A stretch of 64,000 nt of DNA, taken from the NCBI GenBank assembly GCA_005888755.1, contig VBBQ01000033.1, forward strand, positions 1-64,000. The letters run 5' to 3'. Made by a program: the position numbers and the translations under genes. The notes below the pieces were generated by a model. That model was not told where the DNA came from, made no database searches, and saw only the letters and a list, made by a program, of their open reading frames with translations. The stretch's first letter is position 1, and each line of letters opens with the position of its first letter. This DNA is from Candidatus Bathyarchaeota archaeon. Its GTDB lineage: Archaea > Thermoproteota > Bathyarchaeia > 40CM-2-53-6. Below are positions 57,480-64,000 of the stretch, one piece after another.

Positions 57480-58976
57480 GTGGTAGAGCCCTGGGTTGTT
57501 ATTGCGGCCATCTCGCTGGCTTTCAGCATTCCAGTTCTACTGTCATCCTACTACACAATGATCCTATTTGTCAGCTCGCTTCGATATCCAAAATTCCTAG
57601 GAAATCTCAGCCCTTCCACTGACTTCCCTTTAGTCTCAGTTCTGATCGCTTCCTACAACGAGAAGTTCGTGATCGGGCGAACCCTTGATGCAATCAAGAG
57701 TCTGGATTACCCCGAGGGAAAGCTTCAGGTCGTTGTCGCTGACGACTCCACGGATGATACCCGAGGGGTAATAGACAAGAAAGTGGAAGAACTGAATTCT
57801 TCGGGCCTAGTCGCTCTCATATCTAGACGAAACAACAGGGAGGGGTTCAAGAGCGGTGCACTGAACCACGCTGCTCCTCTGTTGAGAGGTGACTACGTCC
57901 TGCTTCTTGATGCGGATTCGACAGTCACACCCGCATCATTATCGCGAGGACTGGCAGCTTTTCGGCTGGATCCCAGAGTAGCGTTCGTTTCCTTCCGGGT
58001 CGGCCACTACAACCGCGAACAAAACCTGATCACAAGATTGTTCGCACTATCCCAAGACCAAGGAGACACGATAACAAAGATGGGATCGTACACCCTGGAC
58101 GCTCCGTACTCATTTCAAGGAGGCTTCACGCTGATGTCGTTAGCCGTTCTCAGAGAAGTCGGGTATTGGACGAACGACTCAATAGTGGACGACGCGGACC
58201 TCTCATGCAAAATATACTCAGCAGGATGGCGAGGCGTCTACCTAAGCGATGTCAAGGTCTTCGGCGAAGATCCCTCGAGCCTTGAGGTATGGAAAAAACA
58301 AGCTGCGAGAGTGTCGCAGGGCTGGACCAAGTGCGCTCGCTCAAACTGGCGAAAAATCCTTGGATCTCACAAACTCTCTCCCTGGAAGAGGGTCGCTTTG
58401 TTACTCTTCCTATTGGGACCTTTCTCAGCACTCAGCTGGATCGTGGTCACCTTTGTTTCCGCCATTGGACTCATCCTTGGGTTCAGTGCACCTTCAAACT
58501 CGATATTCACTAGCCCGGCTTACGTAACCATAGTGACATTGCCCTTGGTCTCCTACTTCCTTTCAGGGGCTTACGCGCTCTATGTGCAGAAGATAATGAC
58601 CGTGAAAAACCTGCTTCTTCTCCCTCTTATTTCCTACACCGGTTTATGCATGACCACTGCGATTTGCATCGGTTTCTTGGAGGGAATCAGAGGAAGACCG
58701 GGGTTCTTTTTCCGAACACCAAAGAGCGGGATCGAGGGTAGCGAGAGAACTAGGCAGTACTTCCGTGATGTCCGGGATGACAGAATTGCCGTTGCGGAAG
58801 CAGTCTTTGCCATCCTCGCTATCAGCATTGGTCTGATTGTCTTGATTTCCGGGGTTTGGTTCCTCTCTCTAACACTAGTTGGATTCGGCATTATGACGTT
58901 GAAATCAATGAACCTTTCCAGAAGTCTTGGGTTGAGGCTTAGAGAAAAGAGGCAGTTGGGCTTATCCCACGGATAA
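57480..58976 (+). CDS. GT2 family glycosyltransferase with C-terminal TM helices
   Basis: VSVLIASYNEKFVIGRTLDAI, VVADDSTDDT, LLLDADSTVTP. Confidence 0.93.
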   Translation: MVEPWVVIAAISLAFSIPVLLSSYYTMILFVSSLRYPKFLGNLSPSTDFPLVSVLIASYNEKFVIGRTLDAIKSLDYPEGKLQVVVADDSTDDTRGVIDKKVEELNSSGLVALISRRNNREGFKSGALNHAAPLLRGDYVLLLDADSTVTPASLSRGLAAFRLDPRVAFVSFRVGHYNREQNLITRLFALSQDQGDTITKMGSYTLDAPYSFQGGFTLMSLAVLREVGYWTNDSIVDDADLSCKIYSAGWRGVYLSDVKVFGEDPSSLEVWKKQAARVSQGWTKCARSNWRKILGSHKLSPWKRVALLLFLLGPFSALSWIVVTFVSAIGLILGFSAPSNSIFTSPAYVTIVTLPLVSYFLSGAYALYVQKIMTVKNLLLLPLISYTGLCMTTAICIGFLEGIRGRPGFFFRTPKSGIEGSERTRQYFRDVRDDRIAVAEAVFAILAISIGLIVLISGVWFLSLTLVGFGIMTLKSMNLSRSLGLRLREKRQLGLSHG

Positions 58977-59029
58977 TTCGTTGTGCTGACGACTGGAAAT
59001 TAAATAGCCCGACGCACGTCGGGACCACT

Positions 59030-59521
59030 ATGCTTCCGGGTGTGAAGATTCAGGATTTGAAGAAGAACGTAGACGAAAGAGGGTTTTTCGCGGAAATTAT
59101 GCGTCAAGATTGGAAGGATCTGCTTGGAGACGACACGGTTGTCCAAGCCAATCTCTCCTACAGCTTCCCCGGAATAATACGCGCATGGCACCGGCATAAC
59201 CAGGGCCAAATTGACTATTTCGTCGTCGTTAGTGGGTCTATGAAGATCTGCGCATTTGACGACACGCAGGGCTCCCCAACACGGGGCCAATTGGACGAAA
59301 TTGTTGCTAGTGCGGAGAAACTCCAAGTTGTTAGGATACCTGGCCACTATTGGCACGGGACAAAAACTATCGGAGATAAACCGTCGCTCACAGCCTATTT
59401 CGTAAATCGGCTATATGATTTGAAGGACCCTGATGAAGACCGCAGGCCCTGGAATGATCCCTCTGTAAGCGACGGGAGAACCTCAAAGCCGTACGATTGG
59501 AACAAACCGCCCCACAAATAG
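59030..59521 (+). CDS. dTDP-4-dehydrorhamnose 3,5-epimerase-like (RmlC family)
   Basis: DERGFFAEIMRQDW...NLSYSFPGIIRAWHRHNQGQIDYFVVVSGSMKICAFD. Confidence 0.88.
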   Translation: MLPGVKIQDLKKNVDERGFFAEIMRQDWKDLLGDDTVVQANLSYSFPGIIRAWHRHNQGQIDYFVVVSGSMKICAFDDTQGSPTRGQLDEIVASAEKLQVVRIPGHYWHGTKTIGDKPSLTAYFVNRLYDLKDPDEDRRPWNDPSVSDGRTSKPYDWNKPPHK

Positions 59522-59528
59522 TTTGAGG

Positions 59529-60452
59529 TCAAGCAACGTCCTCACCAACTTCTTGGGTCTTCATGATTCGGATCCCCTCCTCCGCCGTCATGAATCGCAT
59601 TCCAAGCGTCTTCTCGGCTCTGTCCACACTTAGGCAGCTGTTCTTCGGTCTCTCAGCTACCTGCTTGAAATCGCTTGACGAGACCGGCTCCACGAGGCCA
59701 GGGGAGTAACCAAAGACATCGGCGATCTTCAAGGCGAACTCGTACCTGCTGACGCATGAACGGCCTGCAGTGTGAAAGACTCCATTCTCTGGACATTCTA
59801 CTAGACGTACGAGTGCGTCGGCCAAATTGTCAGCAAGGGTTGGCGAGCTATACTGGTCACGAACCGCTGTTATCGTTTCGCCCTTTCTGAGTTTGACCAG
59901 AACAAACATGGCGAAGTTTATCGTCTTGCCTGAACTTGAGGGAATCCCAGTCGATTCGAGTTTGTTCCATCCATAGATGACGCTGGGCCGGGCCACGGCG
60001 TAGCTTGGTGTCTGGGCTACAATTTTCTCAGCTTCCAATTTGGTCCATGCATAATAGTGGAGCGGATTTGGAGCATCGAACTCATTGTAATGACCTTTTT
60101 TTCCGTCAAACACATAATCTGTGGATAAATGAACTAGGCGACAACTTGTTTCTGATGCGGCATCGGCTAGGTTTGCTGCTCCTTCAACATTTACCCTGTT
60201 TGCCTCTTGATGGTGTGATTCGCAGTAGTCAACGTTATGGAGGGCTGCTGTGTTGATTATTGCTGTCGGCTTGAGGGCTGCGACAAACTTGTGGGTCGCA
60301 TCTGCGTCCGCTATGTCCAATTTTTGAGACTGAGGAAGTAGAGATGTCCTGGCGTTATGCGTGCCGACGGTTTTGTAGCCCTTCTCTTGAGCGGTGACAC
60401 AAACCTTTGAGCCGACTAGCCCTGTTGCTCCAATTACAAGTAGCGTACGCAT
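59529..60452 (-). CDS. rmlD: dTDP-4-dehydrorhamnose reductase-like
   Basis: LLVIGATGLVGSKV, NTAALHNVDYCE, LSTDYVFDGKKGHYNE; internal ATG chosen. Confidence 0.88.
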   Translation of the reverse strand: MRTLLVIGATGLVGSKVCVTAQEKGYKTVGTHNARTSLLPQSQKLDIADADATHKFVAALKPTAIINTAALHNVDYCESHHQEANRVNVEGAANLADAASETSCRLVHLSTDYVFDGKKGHYNEFDAPNPLHYYAWTKLEAEKIVAQTPSYAVARPSVIYGWNKLESTGIPSSSGKTINFAMFVLVKLRKGETITAVRDQYSSPTLADNLADALVRLVECPENGVFHTAGRSCVSRYEFALKIADVFGYSPGLVEPVSSSDFKQVAERPKNSCLSVDRAEKTLGMRFMTAEEGIRIMKTQEVGEDVA

Positions 60453-60528
60453 CTCATTCCCTCGAGCCTGTACCGTAGCCTTTTCAACCTTGGGAGGCTT
60501 CCGAACCGGGGAAGGAACGGAGCAAGGA

Positions 60529-61530
60529 ATGGTCGTCTTAGTCACGGGCGGATGTGGGTACATAGGCTCGAAACTGATACGCGACATGGCAGTTCATCCG
60601 AAGTTCTCTGGTACCACGATCCGCGTGATTGACAATATGATGAGGGAGAGATACGTCACGCTAATGGATCTCCCAACCAAGAGCGATTTCGAGTTCCTCG
60701 AAGGAGACATTCGAAAGGATGAGGACATGAGAAACGCGTTCCGTGATGTCGATATGGTTGTGGACTTGGCTGGGATTACGAACGCGCCCATTTCCTTTGA
60801 GCGCAAAGAACTTACCTTCGATGTTAATGTCAATGGCGGCCGAAAGGTCATAGAATATGCCGTAAAGTCCGACGTCGAGAAGTTCGTCTACTCCTCTACC
60901 GCTAGCGTCTATGGTCCTACGAAAGGGATCGTTGACGAGACTTATCATTGTAAGCCGGTAAGCCCTTACGGAGAGTCGAAACTCCAGGCGGAAGTGTTCT
61001 GTCTAGAAATCTCCAAACAGAGCGGGCTCGACGTCACTGTCCTCAGACTAGGAACGGTGCATGGATATTCGATAGGAATGCGATTCGACACTGTGGTCGA
61101 TAGGTTCGCGTACCTCGCGTGCGCGGGGATGCCCCTTACCGTCTGGGAATCGGCTAGGATGGAGAAGAGGCCTTACCTCCATGTTGCGGATGCCACCGAC
61201 GCCCTGATCTTTGCCCTTGGTCGATCCGACATAAAGGCACAGACCTACAACGTCATCGGGGAGAACGCTTCCATGAACAGAATAATCGATGTCATTAAGA
61301 AAGAAGTCCCCAACGTTCAAGTCACGGTTACTCCATCCCCGAGCCTCAACCAATTATCCTATGAGTTAGACGGCTCGAAGATCGAAAGACTGGGATTTCG
61401 CCCCCGCAAGAGTCTAGAGGACGGAGTAAGGGAAATTGTAGAGAAGTTCCATGCACTGTTGGGAAGCCGCGCGAGGCATGCTAGGCGCATACTTCCACGG
61501 ACCGTTCTCGCTGAATTATCAGAATCTTAG
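60529..61530 (+). CDS. NAD-dependent epimerase/dehydratase
   Basis: VVLVTGGCGYIGSKLIRDM, YSSTASVYG, PVSPYGESK; internal ATG chosen. Confidence 0.92.
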   Translation: MVVLVTGGCGYIGSKLIRDMAVHPKFSGTTIRVIDNMMRERYVTLMDLPTKSDFEFLEGDIRKDEDMRNAFRDVDMVVDLAGITNAPISFERKELTFDVNVNGGRKVIEYAVKSDVEKFVYSSTASVYGPTKGIVDETYHCKPVSPYGESKLQAEVFCLEISKQSGLDVTVLRLGTVHGYSIGMRFDTVVDRFAYLACAGMPLTVWESARMEKRPYLHVADATDALIFALGRSDIKAQTYNVIGENASMNRIIDVIKKEVPNVQVTVTPSPSLNQLSYELDGSKIERLGFRPRKSLEDGVREIVEKFHALLGSRARHARRILPRTVLAELSES

Positions 61531-62603
61531 AGGCTGACGTACGTGCTTTCTCCTACGACGAACCTTCTACCACTGGGACGTTGCGTGCCGTTCGACCTGA
61601 TCTGTGAATTCCGCCCGATAATGCTGTCGACTACTCTGTCGTGACAATCAATGATTGAACCATCTAGGACAATGCTATTTTCGATCTCGGTTCCAAGTAT
61701 CTTCACATAACTCCCTATTGACGTGTAGGGGCCTACGTAAGCACCTGGTCCAATTTCCGAGTTGTCACCAATCACTGCGGGACCTCTGATGGTGGCGCCC
61801 TTATGCACATGAGTTCCCTCGCCAATCTCAACACTGCCGGAGACCGAGACTCCCTCGTCAAGTTTCCCCCGCATAGAGGATTTCAGATCCCGTAGCACTA
61901 GCTGATTCGCTTCCAGAATATCTTCAGGTCGGCCTGTGTCCTTCCACCAACCTGAGACTTCGTGGAACGTTATTAGCCCCCCCCGCTGAAGGAGACCCTG
62001 GATGGCTTCGGTAATCTCGAGTTCGTTTCTCCCGCTGGGCCTAAGCGTCTCTATCACTGGAAAAACAGATGGTTGAAAGAAATAGACGCCTGCTAAGGCG
62101 TAGTCGCTGACGAATTGTTTTGGCTTCTCCACGAGCTTAGTGATCTTGCCATCTTCTATCTTTACGACGCCGAAACGGCCGGGGTCCTTCACACGGGCCA
62201 GAACGACCATCGCATCCGGCTTAGAGGCGATGAATTCTTCAGCCAACTTAGGAATACTCTCCTTCAGCAGGTTGTCGCCTAGGTAAACAATGAAAGGTTC
62301 GTTTTCCAGAAAATCCTTCGAGATCAGAACTGCATGAGCTATGCCCTTTGGATCAGGTTGGTCTATGTATGTGATCTTGACATGGAATTTCGAGCCATCT
62401 CCTAATGCATCTTTGATGCCCTCATGCAGTGGTCCGAGGACGATTCCGATATCCGTGATTCCGGTGGCCCTCAGATGGTCGAACCCGTACATCAACATGG
62501 GCTTGTTCGCAATCGGCAGCATGTGCTTGTTCCCCGTGTAGGTAAGGGGCCGAAGCCTCGTTCCATGTCCGCCCGCGAGGAGCAGGCCCTTAAGACGAGA
62601 CAA
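61527..62603 (-). CDS. rmlA: Glucose-1-phosphate thymidylyltransferase-like
   Basis: KGLLLAGGHGTRLRPLTYTGNKHMLPIANKPM; C-terminal left-handed beta-helix repeats. Confidence 0.94.
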   Translation of the reverse strand: MSRLKGLLLAGGHGTRLRPLTYTGNKHMLPIANKPMLMYGFDHLRATGITDIGIVLGPLHEGIKDALGDGSKFHVKITYIDQPDPKGIAHAVLISKDFLENEPFIVYLGDNLLKESIPKLAEEFIASKPDAMVVLARVKDPGRFGVVKIEDGKITKLVEKPKQFVSDYALAGVYFFQPSVFPVIETLRPSGRNELEITEAIQGLLQRGGLITFHEVSGWWKDTGRPEDILEANQLVLRDLKSSMRGKLDEGVSVSGSVEIGEGTHVHKGATIRGPAVIGDNSEIGPGAYVGPYTSIGSYVKILGTEIENSIVLDGSIIDCHDRVVDSIIGRNSQIRSNGTQRPSGRRFVVGESTYVSL

Positions 62604-62671
62604 GTCTCGGATCTACCGGCCTAGCAGAAAATCGCACTTTTCGAATAAATGTGTTAGGCTTAGTCCTAACT

Positions 62672-63850
62672 TTATCCGGTAGCCCGATTGCCACCCGGGG
62701 TAGATGGTGGACCGAAAAGTCTGAATGGAATGCGTTGATTCCACGCGAGGAAGGCGTATACGGCACCAAGGGACAAGAGGGGTAATACGAGGCCCAGAAT
62801 AAGATAGTTGGCTGAGGGTTGTCCGGAAGGAAAATCATTGATGAGAACGGTTACTGCTGAGAACTGAGCTCGTCCACCGAAACGTCCTCCTGAGTTGAAG
62901 TCTCCGAAGATTAGTTTCGAAATTTTTCCCCCTAATATCGCTCGAGATGTATTGTCAATTTGCAATGTTCTTCGGCCTTGAGAATATTGCTCGGTGAAAT
63001 TGTGCCAGTTGTTGTCAGCTTGAGAGAACTGGATGCTACTGTTATTGATTTGATCGGAGTAGCTGAAATAGGTCGTTGTCTGATTGCGGAGTACCAGGAG
63101 AATTCCATCAGTCATGTTCGCGAGGACCATACTGTTTCTTCCAGATAGGAAGCTCTCGAAACGAAAAAGGAAATTTATCGTCCAAGATTCTGATTGGTGA
63201 AAACCATCAATCAGGCCAGCCCATCCTCTGAAAATGTACCCCGTCGAGTTTGCTGCGTCAGAGATATCGATATTGCCCTGAGCAGCGTTGATAGAATAAT
63301 TACCGCCTCCCTGAAACACCCACTGGTAATCGATGCGAGTTGAGTGAAAATTATCTTTGAATTGAAAACTCGACTCTTCAACCACTGGGTAGCGATGGTC
63401 CTCGAAGCTGCTGGACGTTAGTACGGCACTCCACGATATGATGACTAGTGCGCACAGGAGGATCGTGAGGACTAGTTTTCCCTTGGGGAGTTTGTTGGAC
63501 GTTACTGTGTTCGTCGATTCAACGGGGGAAGTTTGGGGTGGTGGGATGGTTGTTTTCACGCGGGCTACCCTGAGAAAATAGTAGGCATTCAGAATGACAC
63601 TTGCGACCAGCCCGCTCGTGACCAGGATGAGAGGGTCAATTGTTGAGAATGGAAATTCTCGGAATACGACAATCTGCTGGTGGAGAAGATGGTATGACCA
63701 ATAGTAAATCCCAGTTGCCCCACTCACTCCGTTGTATGATCCTTGGAACACCAGTGCAACGGCAAACGTTATTCCAGCGGACAATGATATGCCGTACAAC
63801 TTGCGGTTCTCGGCAATGAAAATGGTGAAGAATGGAACTCCCCATAGCAT
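62672..63850 (-). CDS. Multi-pass membrane protein with large extracellular domain (start may lie further upstream)
   Basis: TM segments flanking a beta-rich region (SSFQFKDNFHSTRIDYQWVFQGGGNYSINAAQGNIDISD). Confidence 0.6.
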   Translation of the reverse strand: MLWGVPFFTIFIAENRKLYGISLSAGITFAVALVFQGSYNGVSGATGIYYWSYHLLHQQIVVFREFPFSTIDPLILVTSGLVASVILNAYYFLRVARVKTTIPPPQTSPVESTNTVTSNKLPKGKLVLTILLCALVIISWSAVLTSSSFEDHRYPVVEESSFQFKDNFHSTRIDYQWVFQGGGNYSINAAQGNIDISDAANSTGYIFRGWAGLIDGFHQSESWTINFLFRFESFLSGRNSMVLANMTDGILLVLRNQTTTYFSYSDQINNSSIQFSQADNNWHNFTEQYSQGRRTLQIDNTSRAILGGKISKLIFGDFNSGGRFGGRAQFSAVTVLINDFPSGQPSANYLILGLVLPLLSLGAVYAFLAWNQRIPFRLFGPPSTPGGNRATG

Positions 63851-64000
63851 ATAATTGAGGGACTGAGCAAAGATAGCGATGTTGACCCACAGAAATATCA
63901 GAACGAGTCTTGTGGTTAACTTGAGACTCTTTAGGTAAGTCCAAAGGAGAACCAGCGCAACAAGGGATATGCCGACGGGTCCAACTATCCCTGATAAGCC

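Noticed and set aside
1-64000. CRISPR arrays, cas genes, prophage modules
   Set aside because: No regularly spaced direct repeats, Cas or phage structural motifs seen.

Overview
Archaeal chromosome segment, probably from a TACK-type lineage (lineage is inference). It is dense in informational genes. (1) An aIF5A / deoxyhypusine synthase / SRP54 cluster, NAD kinase, and a Nob1-like nuclease. (2) A lone TnpB. (3) An ABC-2 exporter and a nitrate/taurine-type ABC importer. (4) An intron-containing tRNA. (5) purB and an AsnB-like protein. (6) A replication cluster: RFC-L, RFC-S, a GINS-like protein, MCM with two inteins, and Hel308 with two inteins. An Orc1/Cdc6 lies downstream. (7) Myo-inositol-phosphate synthase and a second, divergent deoxyhypusine-synthase-like protein. 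(8) Surface-polysaccharide genes. (9) A compact module of one normal KaiC-like ATPase, one KaiC-like protein with a degenerate P-loop, and a membrane-anchored winged-helix protein. (10) A long ribosomal protein operon (L22 to L30), then Hsp20, GT2 and rml genes. The observations most worth following up are: four inteins in two adjacent helicase genes, with two homing-endonuclease motifs apparently mutated; a perfect 35-bp inverted repeat exactly where the second Hel308 intein changes frame; the KaiC/pseudo-KaiC/wHTH module with a hidden out-of-frame tail; several other frame disruptions; and small genes missed by the 60-aa ORF cutoff (S14, an AN1-like zinc finger, a small membrane protein, SRP54 at the window edge). 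All family names come from reading motifs by eye; no database search was run.
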